Positions 33,253-46,952 are shown, counted from the stretch's first letter. The stretch is 64,000 bases of DNA from Sphingomonas immobilis (GCF_030580995.1 NZ_JAUQSZ010000016.1:1-64000); one strand, 5' to 3'. Numbers and translations: made by a program. The notes: generated by a model from the letters alone, not told the origin.

Positions 33253-34044
33253 GTGACCGCGCCTTTTCGCTTTCCACGATTCTTCGTTACCAGCCCCTCC
33301 CCATGCCCGTATCTGCCCGGCCGGCAGGAGCGGAAGGTGTTCACCGAATTGCGCGGGCCGCACGCCGGCGAGCTGAATGACGCGCTCGGCCGCATCGGTT
33401 TCCGCCGCAGCCAGTCGGTCGCCTATCGGCCGAGCTGCTCGGGCTGTTCGGCCTGCGTCTCGGTCCGCGTCGTCGCCACCGATTTCAAGCCCAACGGCAC
33501 GCAGCGCAAGCAATTGCGCCGCAACGCCGATCTCGAAGTCACCGCCTGCCGCGCCTGGGCGACCGACGAACAGTTCCAGCTGCTGCGCCGCTACCTCGAA
33601 TCGCGCCACCCCGGCGGCGGCATGGCGGAGATGGACGACGGCGACTATGCCGACATGGTCGAACATTCGCCGGTCAATTCCTTCGTCGTCGAATACCGCG
33701 AACCCTCGGTCAACGGCGAGCGCGGCAAGCTGATCGGCGCGTGCCTGACCGACCAGCAGGCCGACGGCCTGTCGATGATCTACAGCTTCTTCGACGCCGA
33801 CAATGAGGAACGCCCCGGCCTCGGCAACCTCATCATCATGGACCACATCCTGCGCGCCCGCGCGGCGGGGCTGGCCTATGTGTACCTCGGCTATTGGGTG
33901 AAGGGTTCGGAGCGGATGGCCTACAAGGTCCGCTACCGCCCGATCGAGGTGCTCGGCCCCAAAGGCTGGACGCTGCTGACCGATGAGGACGCGACGTATC
34001 GCCCGCCGGCGCAGAAATATACGATGTTGGCGGATGAATTGTGA
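33253..34044 (+). CDS. bpt: Aspartate/glutamate leucyltransferase (N-end rule)
   Basis: 263 residues from GTG 33253. The N-terminal Cys cluster (CPYLPGRQERKVF, then RPSCSGCSACVSVRV) and the GNAT-like core (GLSMIYSFFDADNEERPGLG, LAYVYLGYWVKGSERMAYK) are those of the ATE/Bpt family. Bpt transfers Leu from Leu-tRNA to proteins with N-terminal Asp or Glu, marking them for ClpAP through ClpS. It is cytoplasmic. No adaptor gene is adjacent. Confidence 0.93.
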   Translation: MTAPFRFPRFFVTSPSPCPYLPGRQERKVFTELRGPHAGELNDALGRIGFRRSQSVAYRPSCSGCSACVSVRVVATDFKPNGTQRKQLRRNADLEVTACRAWATDEQFQLLRRYLESRHPGGGMAEMDDGDYADMVEHSPVNSFVVEYREPSVNGERGKLIGACLTDQQADGLSMIYSFFDADNEERPGLGNLIIMDHILRARAAGLAYVYLGYWVKGSERMAYKVRYRPIEVLGPKGWTLLTDEDATYRPPAQKYTMLADEL

Positions 34045-34063
34045 GCCAAGGCTGACCTAAAAT

Positions 34064-34150
34064 CCGTTCGGGCTGAGCTTGTCGAAGCCCTGCCCTTCCT
34101 TTCTACGCGCGAGAAGAAGAACAGCCCTTCGACAAGCTCAGGGCGAACGG
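34064..34150. repeat. Paired inverted repeat, family A copy 3
   Basis: Nearly the same arms as at 31727 (CCGTTCGGGCTGAGCTTGTC and CTTCGACAAGCTCAGGGCGA). It lies between the converging bpt gene and the M20 peptidase gene and could terminate both. Confidence 0.9.
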
Positions 34151-34157
34151 TGTCACG

Positions 34158-35486
34158 CTATTTTCCCGCCACGCTCAGCACCGCGAGCGTCAGCGTCGTC
34201 ACGCCGGCCTTGATCGACGGCTCGGCGACCGGCGCGAAGAAGGGCGAGTGGTTGACCGGCATCGGTTTCCCTTCCGCCTTCCACTTCGCGATCGTCGCGG
34301 CATCGACGCCGCCGATGCTGAAATAGACCGATTTCGGCATGCCCGCGCTGACGAAGGCGGAGTAATCCTCGCTCGCCGTCCAGCCGGGGCCGCTTTCCGG
34401 CACGAAGCTCACCCGCGCGCCGAGCGCGGCCCTCAGCACCTCCGCGGTCGAGGCCGCCAGCGCATTGTCGTTGACCACCGTCTCGCCGCCGCTGGTGCGG
34501 CTGATGTCGGGCGCGGGCGCCCCCGCCATCGCCGCGACGGCATTGGCGGTGCCGGTGATGCCGTCGATCAGCAGCGTGCGCACCGCCGGCTCGTAGGAGC
34601 GCACCGTCAATTGCAGGTCGGCATGATCGGGAATGATGTTGGCGACGGTGCCGGCGTGGAACGAGCCGACCGTCACCACGCCGAACTTCTGCGGATCCTT
34701 GCGCCGGCTGATGACGGTCTGCACGTCGGTGACGAACTGCGCCGCCTCGACGATCGGGTCGATGCTCTTGTCGGGCATCGACCCATGCGCGCCGAGCCCC
34801 TTGAAGGTGATCTTCACGGTGTCGGACGCCGATGTCATCGCGCCCTGCTTGACCAGCACCGTGCCCGCCTCGCTCGGAAAGACGTGCGCGGCGAAACCGT
34901 AGTCGGGCTTGGGGAAGCGCGTGAACAGCCCGTCCGCCAGCATCGCCTTCGCGCCGCCGCCGATCTCCTCAGCGGGCTGCGCGATGAACATGAGCGTGCC
35001 GTGCCACTGGTCCTTCATCGCCAGCAGTGCCTCGGCCGTGCCGATCCACCACGCCATGTGGATGTCGTGCCCGCACGCCTGATCGACGGGGGTCATCTTG
35101 CCGTCGCTGCCCGGCTGCTGCGCCTTGCTCGCCCAGGGCAGGCCGGTCTTTTCCTCGACCGGCAGGCCGTCCATCTCGACGCGCACCAGCACGGTCGGGC
35201 CGTCACCGTTTTTGTAGAGCGCGACGACGCCGGTCTTGCCGACCTTCTCGGTCACAGTGAAGCCAAGCTTGCGCATCCGCGCCGCCAGCAGCGCGGCGGT
35301 GCGCGTCTCCGCGAAGGCGAGTTCGGGATGGCCGTGCAGATCCTTGTAGAGGCCTTCGAGATCGGGATAGGTCCTGGCGAGCGACGCATCGATCTTCGCC
35401 TTCGCCGCAGGCACGTCGAGCGGCGGCGCGGCGAAAATGGCGGATGGCAGCGCCAGCGCGCCCGCGAACAGCCAGCAGACCTTCAT
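34158..35486 (-). CDS. Secreted M20-family amidohydrolase/peptidase
   Basis: 442 residues from ATG 35486, which overlaps the transglutaminase stop (TGATG). A signal peptide (LFAGALALPSAIFA) is followed by the M20 metal site: VEMDGLPVEEKTGLP, ACGHDIHM and QPAEEIGGGAKAM, with a dimerisation domain between residues about 200 and 320. It resembles AmiB/hippurate-hydrolase-type enzymes that cleave N-acyl amino acids or small peptides. It is the last gene of the ATP-grasp/alpha-E/transglutaminase operon, so it may process the product of those genes. Confidence 0.9.
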   Translation of the reverse strand: MKVCWLFAGALALPSAIFAAPPLDVPAAKAKIDASLARTYPDLEGLYKDLHGHPELAFAETRTAALLAARMRKLGFTVTEKVGKTGVVALYKNGDGPTVLVRVEMDGLPVEEKTGLPWASKAQQPGSDGKMTPVDQACGHDIHMAWWIGTAEALLAMKDQWHGTLMFIAQPAEEIGGGAKAMLADGLFTRFPKPDYGFAAHVFPSEAGTVLVKQGAMTSASDTVKITFKGLGAHGSMPDKSIDPIVEAAQFVTDVQTVISRRKDPQKFGVVTVGSFHAGTVANIIPDHADLQLTVRSYEPAVRTLLIDGITGTANAVAAMAGAPAPDISRTSGGETVVNDNALAASTAEVLRAALGARVSFVPESGPGWTASEDYSAFVSAGMPKSVYFSIGGVDAATIAKWKAEGKPMPVNHSPFFAPVAEPSIKAGVTTLTLAVLSVAGK

Positions 35487-36295
35487 CACTGCCCTTCCCC
35501 GCCCTCGACATGCACGTCGACGTCCATTTCCTCGTCGCCTTCGCCCAGCCGCGATCCGGCGACCGGCGCCGCGCCCGCCGCATCGAGCGCGACGGCGATG
35601 CGGGCATAGGCCTCGTCCGCGCAGATGCCCGTCCACGGATCGAACGCGACCCAGCCGAGCCCGTCGATATGCACCTCGACCCAGCCGTGCGGCGCGGGCG
35701 CATCGTCGGCATCGACGGTGCTGTAGCCCGACACATAGCGCGCGGGCACGTTCAGGCTGCGCGCGGCCGTGGCGAGGATATGCGCGAGATCGCGCGAGGT
35801 GGCGGTCTTGAGGCCGAAGGCTTCGGCGGCGGTGCGGCCGGAAACCGGACGCCCCTCATCCAGCGTGAACTGCTTGCGTACGGCACCGTTCAGCGCATGC
35901 ATCCGCGCGACCGGATCGTTCTCGCCCGCAACGGCATCGTTGGCGAAGGCGGCGATCGCGTCGTCGCGCTCGGTCAGCGGCGTCGCGCGCAGGAACAGCG
36001 GCGGCGGCAGCGGCTCGGCCGCGCCATTGACGACGCCGTGCGACGGGTTGGTCAGCACTTCGCCCGACACCGCGATCTCGATGCCGGTGATCGGCCCCTC
36101 GACATACAGCATCGTCACCTTGTTGCCGAAGCCGTCGCGCCCCTCGCGCATGCGCGCATCGCAATCGACGTGGAGCGACCAGCCCGTCACCGACTGGTCG
36201 TAAGTGTCTTCCGGCGAAAGCCGCAGCAATTGCGTAAGGCGCGCCTGCGGTTCCGAGAAGCGATAGACGGTGCGATGATCGATCGTGAGCCGCAT
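35486..36295 (-). CDS. Transglutaminase-like protein with Ser at the catalytic Cys position
   Basis: 269 residues from ATG 36295. The N-terminal beta domain (MRLTIDHRTVYRFSEPQARL) is that of bacterial transglutaminase-like proteins. The core reads AFGLKTATSRDLAHILATAA, where the family normally has GVCRDFAH; Ser167 (TCG at 35795-35797) replaces the nucleophilic Cys. The partners remain: His203 in PHGWVEVHIDGLGW and Asp219 in VAFDPWTG. It may be inactive, binding only, or use Ser. The C-terminus is acidic (EGDEEMDVDVHVEGGEG). It overlaps both neighbours by one base (TGATG). Confidence 0.88.
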   Translation of the reverse strand: MRLTIDHRTVYRFSEPQARLTQLLRLSPEDTYDQSVTGWSLHVDCDARMREGRDGFGNKVTMLYVEGPITGIEIAVSGEVLTNPSHGVVNGAAEPLPPPLFLRATPLTERDDAIAAFANDAVAGENDPVARMHALNGAVRKQFTLDEGRPVSGRTAAEAFGLKTATSRDLAHILATAARSLNVPARYVSGYSTVDADDAPAPHGWVEVHIDGLGWVAFDPWTGICADEAYARIAVALDAAGAAPVAGSRLGEGDEEMDVDVHVEGGEGQ

Positions 36296-37229
36296 CAGCC
36301 GAGCTTGAACTGGCGGCTGATCGCGAAGTGCAACTCGTCGTTCTCCGCCAGGAAATCCTGCAGATACTGGTGCAACCCGCCCGCGATGATCTGCCGCGAC
36401 TGGGTCTTGACCATCCGTGCGTGCCGGTTGCGCGCCATCCGGTCCGCCTCGCCGTGCAAGCCGGTGCGCTTGGCGAGCAGGTTGAGGATATCGACCGCCT
36501 CCTCGACCGATGCCGCCAGACTGCGCGGCAGTTCGGATCGCGCAATCAGCAGATCGATGACGTTGGCGGGCAGCAGCCCTTCCGAATAGAACCAGCGATA
36601 CGCCGTCACCGCCGACACCGTCTGCAGAATGGTCGTCCACTGGTCGCGATCGACCACGCCGCCGACCTGCTCGCCCTCGGGCAGCAGGATGTGGTATTTC
36701 ACGTCGAGCAGGCGCGCGGTGTTGTCGGCGCGCTCGATGGCCTGGCCCAGCCGGATGAACCACGTCGTCTGGTTGCGCAGCATCCGGTGGATCGCACCCT
36801 CGAATCCGCGCGTCGCCGACTTCACCGATTCGATCAGGTTGAGCGTGGTCGCCGCGTTGCCGGTGGTCGCGCGGTTCTGGAACAGCAGCCACGCCTGGTT
36901 GATGCCGGTCCACGCCTCGCGGGTGAGCGCGGTGCGCACGGCGCGGGCATTGTCGCGCGCCATGTCGAGCGAGCGCACGATCGAGCCGGGATGCGTCGCA
37001 TCGAGCGTCAGGAAGCGCGCGACGGGCTCATGCGCGATCGGCGCGCCCGTCTTGGCGAAGGCCTTTTCCGTCTCGGTCACGGCGAGCGCGCTGACCCACG
37101 CGACCTCCCCCGCCGGCCGCGGTGACAGCACATCGAGCCGCACGGTCGCCTCGACGAGGCGCGCGATGAAATCGGCACGCTCGACATAACGGCCGAGCCA
37201 GTAGAGCGAGAGAGCGGTCCGCGAGAGCA

Positions 37230-37230
<1 letters not shown>
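36295..37230 (-). CDS. Alpha-E domain protein
   Basis: 311 residues, all helical. It starts MLSRTALSLYWLGRYVERAD, the standard opening of alpha-E proteins, and repeats the arrangement later (IRLGQAIERADNTARLLDVK). No metal or catalytic motif is known for the family. In published genomic surveys it occurs with a circularly permuted ATP-grasp and a transglutaminase-like protein, and a role in making or attaching peptides was proposed from that context. Its start overlaps the ATP-grasp stop as TGATG. Confidence 0.92.
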
Positions 37231-38717
<1,487 letters not shown>

Positions 38718-38788
38718 CGAGCCGGAAACGCCCCCCAAGTCCGTAAGGCTCCATGCTGCGTCATGTTATTGCGCCGCACAAGAGGCGA

Positions 38789-39622
38789 TTATCGCCTTTG
38801 CTGGCGCGAGAGCTCCTTCTCGAACGCGGTGCGCGCCTCGGCGACGATACGGGGCAGCGCCCTGCGATCGACGAAAGCGTCGCGATTCCCCGCCGCCGCG
38901 CGCGCTTCGCGGCCCAGCACATCGTTGAACTCGGGGTGCATCGGCAGGACGATATCGGCCTTCATCCGCGCCAGTCGCGCAAAGCTCTTGCGGTAATCGG
39001 CGACGATGCCGGGATAGGATTTGTTACCGACCAGCACGTTGCCGGCAACGGTGATGCTGCACGGAAACACCACCCGCAGCGTGCGGCCCCGGTCGGTGAC
39101 GGGCAGCGACCAGGTCGTGCAGCCGGGCGTATGACCGGGGGTGAGCGTTGCGGTGATGCCGACGCCGCCCAATCGCACCGTCTCCCCGTCGCGCACGATG
39201 CGATCGACCGGGACGGCGGGGAAGAGCGTGTGGCCGTTCTCGTTGTCCGCCTCGTGCCGGCCCTTTCGCAACGCATCGGCATCGGCGGCGGAGGACAGCA
39301 GCAGCGCGCCGGTATCGGCCTTGATCGGCGCGAACCCGGCGTGATCGTAATGTGCATGGTAGTTGAGCATCAGCTTGAGCTGCCCGCCCACCACGCCGAT
39401 CGCGCGCAAATTCTTCTCGATCAGGTCCGCGTCTTTCGCTTGCGCCGCGCTGACGAGGATCGCGCCCGCATCGGTCTTGATCGCATAGACGCCGAGGCCC
39501 TTCGTGCCGACGTACCAGACCGGCCCGGCGATATGGAACGGCGCTTGCGGTTCCGACCATTCGGGCTGCTGCGCGGCTGCCGGCGCGGCGAGCGACAAAG
39601 CGAGGGCAAGGAAACGTCTCAC
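38789..39622 (-). CDS. Subclass B3 metallo-beta-lactamase-like hydrolase
   Basis: 277 residues from GTG 39622, overlapping the DsbD stop (GTGA). The signal peptide is MRRFLALALSLAAPAAA. Zinc ligands are His89, His91, Asp93 and His94 in NYHAHYDHAG, His164 in TPGHTPGCTTW and His229 in LPMHPEF, the full set of class B3 enzymes. Such proteins occur widely in environmental sphingomonads and some hydrolyse carbapenems; activity cannot be judged from sequence. It is exported to the periplasm, where a DsbD-like reductase is also active. Confidence 0.88.
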   Translation of the reverse strand: MRRFLALALSLAAPAAAQQPEWSEPQAPFHIAGPVWYVGTKGLGVYAIKTDAGAILVSAAQAKDADLIEKNLRAIGVVGGQLKLMLNYHAHYDHAGFAPIKADTGALLLSSAADADALRKGRHEADNENGHTLFPAVPVDRIVRDGETVRLGGVGITATLTPGHTPGCTTWSLPVTDRGRTLRVVFPCSITVAGNVLVGNKSYPGIVADYRKSFARLARMKADIVLPMHPEFNDVLGREARAAAGNRDAFVDRRALPRIVAEARTAFEKELSRQQRR

Positions 39623-41646
39623 AGCGCCGCCAGCGTGCCCGGCGTCAGCACCTGCGGCAGTACCTGCGGCTCGGCAGCGCCCGGCGCGTAGTAGAGGTAC
39701 AGCGGCACGCCAGCGCGATTGTGCGCCTCGATGAAGCGGCCGAGCTTCGCGTCGCCGTCGGTCCAGTCGCCGACCAGCACCGCGACATTCTTCTGCCTGA
39801 AGGCGGCGCGGGTCGCGTCGGTCTCGATCGCGGCCTTCTCGTTGACCTTGCACGTCAGGCACCAGTCGGCGGTGAAATAGGCAAAGACCGGGCGCTTCTG
39901 CGCGCGCAGTTGTGCGAGCCGGTCCTCGCTGAAGGGCTCTCCGGCGGCACTCGCGACCGCCACCTCGGGCTTGGGCAACCGCGCGATCGATCCGCTCGCG
40001 AAGGCCGCCACCGCGACGATGCCGATCAGCGCCGCCGCGCCGAACGCCTTGCCCTTCGCCTGCCGCGCCCCGCCCCACCACAGCAACACGCCGACCGCCA
40101 GCGCCGCGATCAACGCCGCCGTCAGCCCGTCGACCCCCGCCTGCCGCCCCAGCACCCACGCCAGCGCAATCGCCGTCAGCCACATCGGCACGCTGAGGAC
40201 ATGGCGGAACGTCACCATCCAGTTCCCAGGCTTCGGCAACATCTTCCGCAGCGCCGGTACGAAGCCCAGCGCGAGGAACGGCAATGCCAGCCCGAGCCCG
40301 AGCCCCGCGAACACCGCCAGCGCCGCCGCCCACGGCAGCACCAGCGCCGCGCCCAGCGCCGCACCCATGAACGGCCCGGTACACGGCGTCGCGATGAACG
40401 CCGCCAGCGCGCCGGTCGCGAACGCGCCGCCTGCGCCGCCCGCCTTGTTGACGAACTGCGGCGTCGGGATCTCGAACAGTCCGCCGAGGTTGAGCGACAG
40501 CGCCACCGTCAGCAGCAGCAGCACGACGATCGCGCGCGGATCCTGCAACTGGAACGCCCAGCCGACCGCGCTCCCGCCCGCGCGCAACGCGAGGATCGCC
40601 CCGCCCAGCGCCACGCACACCGCCACGACGCCGGCCGTATAGGCGAGCGCCTCCGCCCGCGCGCTGCGCTCGTCGAGGTGGCCGCGCGCGAGGCTCAGCG
40701 CCTTGAGGCTGAGGATCGGGAACACGCACGGCATGACATTGAGGATCAACCCGCCGAGCATCGCGCCGGCAAAGGCGATCAAGGTCGCCATCAACCAACC
40801 CTGCGCGGGCGCGGGCGGCGCGCTCCCGGCGACCGCGCCCGGCTGCGCCGTCACGCGCAGGCCCTGCTCGCCGCCGATCGCCAGCACGCCGCTAAGCGGC
40901 CCCGTTCCGGTGCCCTTCGCCTTGGTCGCGATCACGATCCGGTCGCCGTCGCGCGTGATCGTCTGCGGCGCGGCGAAATCGACCAGCTCCGTCGAGATCG
41001 GATAGAAATAAGCGTCGCTGAGCGGCGCGCTGGCCGGATAGGGCACCGCGATCCGCAACGCCGCGTCCTTCACCTCGAACGTGCCCGCCGCATCGAGCGG
41101 CTTCGGAATCGCCCGCCGCCACGCATCGAAGCGCGCGGCGTTCTCGGGCGTAATCGCCCCGTCGCCGATCGTAAGCTCAGTCGCCACGTCCGCGGTTTCC
41201 GGCACGCACACGCTCGCCGAGCAGACGAGATATGACGCGTGCAGCTTCACCGGCAACTTCGTCCCCGCCGCGAGGCCCGCCGGAACGTGCAACGTCACCA
41301 GCAGCGCATAGGGCTTTTCGAACACATAGTTCATCAGCCCCGCGACGATCAGCCGCCCCGGCAGCGGATAGGCGGGCGCGCTGGCGGTCACGCCCTTGGG
41401 CAGCGTCCAGGTGAAATCGGCCGGGAAGCCCGCATCACCCGTCGTCTGCCAGTAACCGTGCCAGCCGGCTTCCGGCTTCGTGTCGATCGCCAGCGTCACG
41501 TCCTTGCCCGCCGCCGGCGTCTCGCTCTCCGCGACGAGGCTCATCGCCAGATGCCGCTCGCCGATTGCCGGCAGGGCGTCCGCCTGTGCCGCACCCGCCC
41601 ACAGCAAGGCCAGGATCGTCACGAACAGGTAATGAACAGCACGCAT
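39619..41646 (-). CDS. Thiol:disulfide interchange protein, DsbD/ScsB-like
   Basis: 675 residues from ATG 41646. A signal peptide is followed by a large N-terminal periplasmic domain with YLVCSASVCVPE, as in ScsB. The central eight or so membrane helices carry the redox Cys in NVMPCVFPILSLKAL and IATPCTGPFMGAAL. The C-terminal thioredoxin domain has Cys596-Leu-Thr-Cys599 in TADWCLTCKVNEKAA. It moves electrons from cytoplasmic thioredoxin to periplasmic partners such as disulfide isomerases or metal-stress proteins. Confidence 0.92.
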   Translation of the reverse strand: MRAVHYLFVTILALLWAGAAQADALPAIGERHLAMSLVAESETPAAGKDVTLAIDTKPEAGWHGYWQTTGDAGFPADFTWTLPKGVTASAPAYPLPGRLIVAGLMNYVFEKPYALLVTLHVPAGLAAGTKLPVKLHASYLVCSASVCVPETADVATELTIGDGAITPENAARFDAWRRAIPKPLDAAGTFEVKDAALRIAVPYPASAPLSDAYFYPISTELVDFAAPQTITRDGDRIVIATKAKGTGTGPLSGVLAIGGEQGLRVTAQPGAVAGSAPPAPAQGWLMATLIAFAGAMLGGLILNVMPCVFPILSLKALSLARGHLDERSARAEALAYTAGVVAVCVALGGAILALRAGGSAVGWAFQLQDPRAIVVLLLLTVALSLNLGGLFEIPTPQFVNKAGGAGGAFATGALAAFIATPCTGPFMGAALGAALVLPWAAALAVFAGLGLGLALPFLALGFVPALRKMLPKPGNWMVTFRHVLSVPMWLTAIALAWVLGRQAGVDGLTAALIAALAVGVLLWWGGARQAKGKAFGAAALIGIVAVAAFASGSIARLPKPEVAVASAAGEPFSEDRLAQLRAQKRPVFAYFTADWCLTCKVNEKAAIETDATRAAFRQKNVAVLVGDWTDGDAKLGRFIEAHNRAGVPLYLYYAPGAAEPQVLPQVLTPGTLAAL

Positions 41647-41735
41647 CTGCGGTCCTTGTGAGCGGGAAGCGGCTCGGCCATAGCGGCTGCGGGAGTGCCC
41701 TGTCCTCAAAAACGTCGCCAGTGAAAGGGAAAATC

Positions 41736-43415
41736 ATGCAGCGCCCGAAAACTCTCATAGGTGCGGTCGCCGCGCTCCTCGCCGCTACGCCCCTTTCCGC
41801 GCAGACCGGCCCCACGCCTGTCGCGATCCCGCCGTCGAGCGCCCCCGCCGCCCCGCGCCCCGCACCCAAGCTGATCGTCGCGATCTCGGTCGATCAATTC
41901 TCGGCCGATCTGTTCGCCGAATATCGCAACCATTTCACCAAGGGTTTCGCGCGCCTGCTGACCGGCGACGTCTTTCCCTCGGGCTATCAGAGCCACGCCG
42001 CGACCGAGACCTGCCCTGGCCATTCGACCATCCTGTCGGGCTTCCGCCCCGCGCACACCGGCATCATCGCCAACACCTGGATCGACCAGAAATCGCCGCT
42101 CGCCGACAAGAGCATCTACTGCGCCGAGGATGAGAGCGTGCCCGGCAGCACCGCGAGCAAATACACCGTCTCCGACGATCACCTGCTCGTCCCGACGCTC
42201 GGCGAACGCATGAAGGCGGCGAACTCCGCCAGCCGCACCGTTTCGGTCGCCGGCAAGGACCGCGCGGCGGTGATGATGGGCGGCCACCGCAAGACGCTCG
42301 ACGAGATCTGGTGGTGGGACGGCAAGGCCTTCGTCACCTACGCCGGCCGCGCCACGCCCCCCGTCGTCACGCAAATCAACGCGGCGGCGTCCGCGCGCAT
42401 CGCCGAGCCGCAAGCGGCCTACGAGGAGCCCGCCTTCTGCGCCGGGCATGACCGCGCGATCCCGATCGGAGAGGGCAAGACGGTCGGCACCGGCCGCTTC
42501 GAACGCGAAGCCGGCAACGGGGCCAAGTTCCGCGCCTCCCCTGCCTTCGACGAGGCGATCCTTGCACTCGCCGCCGGGCTGGTGCGCGACATGAAGCTCG
42601 GCCAGGGCGACGCCACCGACCTGATCGACATCGGCGCCTCGGCGACCGATTATGTCGGCCACACCTACGGCACGTCCGGCGCGGAGATGTGCATCCAGCT
42701 CACCAATCTCGATCAGTCGCTCGGCCTGCTGTTCGACCAGCTCGACAAGACCGGCGTCGATTATCTCGTCGTCCTGACGGCCGATCACGGCGGCCACGAC
42801 CTGCCCGAGCGTAACCGCGACCACGCCATGCCGATGGCCGCGCGCCTCAATCCCGAAACGACGACCAAGGCGGTCAACGCCGCCGTCACCGCGAAGCTCA
42901 AGCTGACCGGCGACGTTCTGCTCGGCGACAGCGGATCGGGCGATGTCTGGATCAACACCAAGCTGACCAAGGCGCAGAAAGCCGCCGTCCTGGCCGAGGC
43001 GCTCAAGGTCTATCGCGCCAACCCGCAGGTCGCCGCCGCTTTCTCCGGCGCGGAGATCGCCGCCTCGCCCGCGCCGAAGGGCCCGCCCGAGACGTGGCCG
43101 CTCATCATGCGCGCCAAGGCGTCGTACAATCCGTTGCGTTCGGGCGACATCGTCGTCGCGCTCAACCCGCGCATCACCCCGACCGATCCCTTGCACGGCG
43201 CGGTCGCCACGCACGGCAGCTTCTGGGACTACGACCGCCGCGTGCCGATCCTGTTCTGGCGCAAGGGCATGACCGGCTTCGAACAGCCGCTGTCGGTCGA
43301 GACGGTCGATATCATGCCGACGCTCGCCGGCGCGATCGGCCTGCCGCTGAGCGCACCGCTGCCCGACGGGCGCTGTCTCGATCTGGACGGCGATACCGGG
43401 ACGACCTGTCCGTAA
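41736..43415 (+). CDS. Secreted alkaline phosphatase, PafA/SPAP type
   Basis: 559 residues from ATG 41736, with a signal peptide (LIGAVAALLAATPLSAQ). The alkaline phosphatase superfamily metal site is visible: Asp53 in VAISVDQFSADL, the nucleophile region HAATETCPGHSTILSGF with a Thr nucleophile, Asp and His in IGASATDYVGHTYG, Asp and His in VLTADHGGHDLPE and a His in AVATHGSFWDY. A Thr nucleophile places it with the NPP-like enzymes described from Sphingomonas and Flavobacteria rather than with PhoA. It releases phosphate from monoesters outside the cytoplasm. Confidence 0.92.
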   Translation: MQRPKTLIGAVAALLAATPLSAQTGPTPVAIPPSSAPAAPRPAPKLIVAISVDQFSADLFAEYRNHFTKGFARLLTGDVFPSGYQSHAATETCPGHSTILSGFRPAHTGIIANTWIDQKSPLADKSIYCAEDESVPGSTASKYTVSDDHLLVPTLGERMKAANSASRTVSVAGKDRAAVMMGGHRKTLDEIWWWDGKAFVTYAGRATPPVVTQINAAASARIAEPQAAYEEPAFCAGHDRAIPIGEGKTVGTGRFEREAGNGAKFRASPAFDEAILALAAGLVRDMKLGQGDATDLIDIGASATDYVGHTYGTSGAEMCIQLTNLDQSLGLLFDQLDKTGVDYLVVLTADHGGHDLPERNRDHAMPMAARLNPETTTKAVNAAVTAKLKLTGDVLLGDSGSGDVWINTKLTKAQKAAVLAEALKVYRANPQVAAAFSGAEIAASPAPKGPPETWPLIMRAKASYNPLRSGDIVVALNPRITPTDPLHGAVATHGSFWDYDRRVPILFWRKGMTGFEQPLSVETVDIMPTLAGAIGLPLSAPLPDGRCLDLDGDTGTTCP

Positions 43416-43596
43416 GGACAATAGCGCGGGCTTACTGCGAGTCGGTTGCACTGCAGCACACTTCCCCCCCGGCGATACGCTTGCTAAGGCCCGCGGCGAC
43501 TCTCGCATTCGCCCCGCTCGTGGGCGCGCCAGCGGCGTAAGCGCCGCCTCCCCGCCGCGCTTCACGTGCCGGGGGTCACAACAGGGAAGGACCCGC

Positions 43597-46278
<2,682 letters not shown>

Positions 46279-46279
46279 G

Positions 46280-46642
46280 GTGACGCACGGCAGGCTGACC
46301 GGCGCGTGCCACTGCGGCGCGGTGACGGTCAGCCTGCCCGCGCGGCCCGACGGTCTCAGCCGCTGCAACTGCACGCTCTGTACCAAGACGGGCGCGGTCT
46401 GGGGCTATTACGATCCCGCCGATGTGACCGTCACCGGCACGCTCGACGGCTATGTCCGCGCCGACATGCCCGAACCCTGCCTCTCGACCGATCGCTGCCG
46501 GACATGCGGCTGCATCGTTCAGTGGCACGCGATCGTGCCGCTGGATTGCCCGCGCATGGGCATTAACATGAACCTGTTCGATCCCGCGGACATCGCCGGG
46601 ATTGCGACGGACCATATCGACGGCCGCAGCTGGCCGCTGTGA
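46280..46642 (+). CDS. GFA-domain zinc protein
   Basis: 120 residues from GTG 46280. Two zinc sites of the GFA/CENP-V fold can be read: GACHCGAVTVSL and SRCNCTLCTKTGAVWGYY, then DRCRTCGCIVQWHA. Family members were first linked to glutathione-formaldehyde adducts, though most have no proven activity. It follows acnA directly and overlaps the next small membrane protein gene. Confidence 0.9.
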   Translation: MTHGRLTGACHCGAVTVSLPARPDGLSRCNCTLCTKTGAVWGYYDPADVTVTGTLDGYVRADMPEPCLSTDRCRTCGCIVQWHAIVPLDCPRMGINMNLFDPADIAGIATDHIDGRSWPL

Positions 46643-46890
46643 TCGCGATCGTCATCGAAGGCATCGGCTGGATCGCCGCCGTGCTGATCCTCGCGAGCTA
46701 TCTGCTGGTGTCGATGGGGCGGCTGTCGGGCACGTCGGGGGCGTTCCAGTGGCTCAACGTGGTGGGTGCGGCGGGCTTCATCGTCAACTCGGGCTCGCAC
46801 GGCGCATGGCCCTCGACCATTCTCAACGTCGTGTGGTGCCTGATCGGCGTGGTGACGCTGGCAAGGCTGTGGGGAAAGCGCGCGCCTTAA
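46639..46890 (+). CDS. Small membrane protein, CBU_0592-like
   Basis: 83 residues from GTG 46639, which overlaps the previous stop as GTGA. Three hydrophobic segments are visible (EGIGWIAAVLILASYLLVSM, then FQWLNVVGAAGFIVNSG and STILNVVWCLIGVVTLARLW). The GWxGAxLxLxAYxL...NxxGAxG pattern is that of a small family of unknown function seen next to transporters and metabolic genes. Role unknown. Confidence 0.75.
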   Translation: MIAIVIEGIGWIAAVLILASYLLVSMGRLSGTSGAFQWLNVVGAAGFIVNSGSHGAWPSTILNVVWCLIGVVTLARLWGKRAP

Positions 46891-46952
46891 GGGAAGATTG
46901 AGAAGGTCGTTCTACGCCCACCCGGCAGCGACGGGTGGGAGCCGCTTAGGCC

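Noticed and set aside
38718..38738. TTG start at 38738 for the ATP-grasp protein
   Set aside because: The seven extra residues are not typical of the family; ATG 38717 is preferred, though the TTG cannot be excluded.
43416..43596. Possible PhaR-like or riboswitch element upstream of acnA
   Set aside because: TTGCACTGCAGCA is suggestive but does not match CTGC-N3/4-GCAG, and no conserved riboswitch fold is recognisable.
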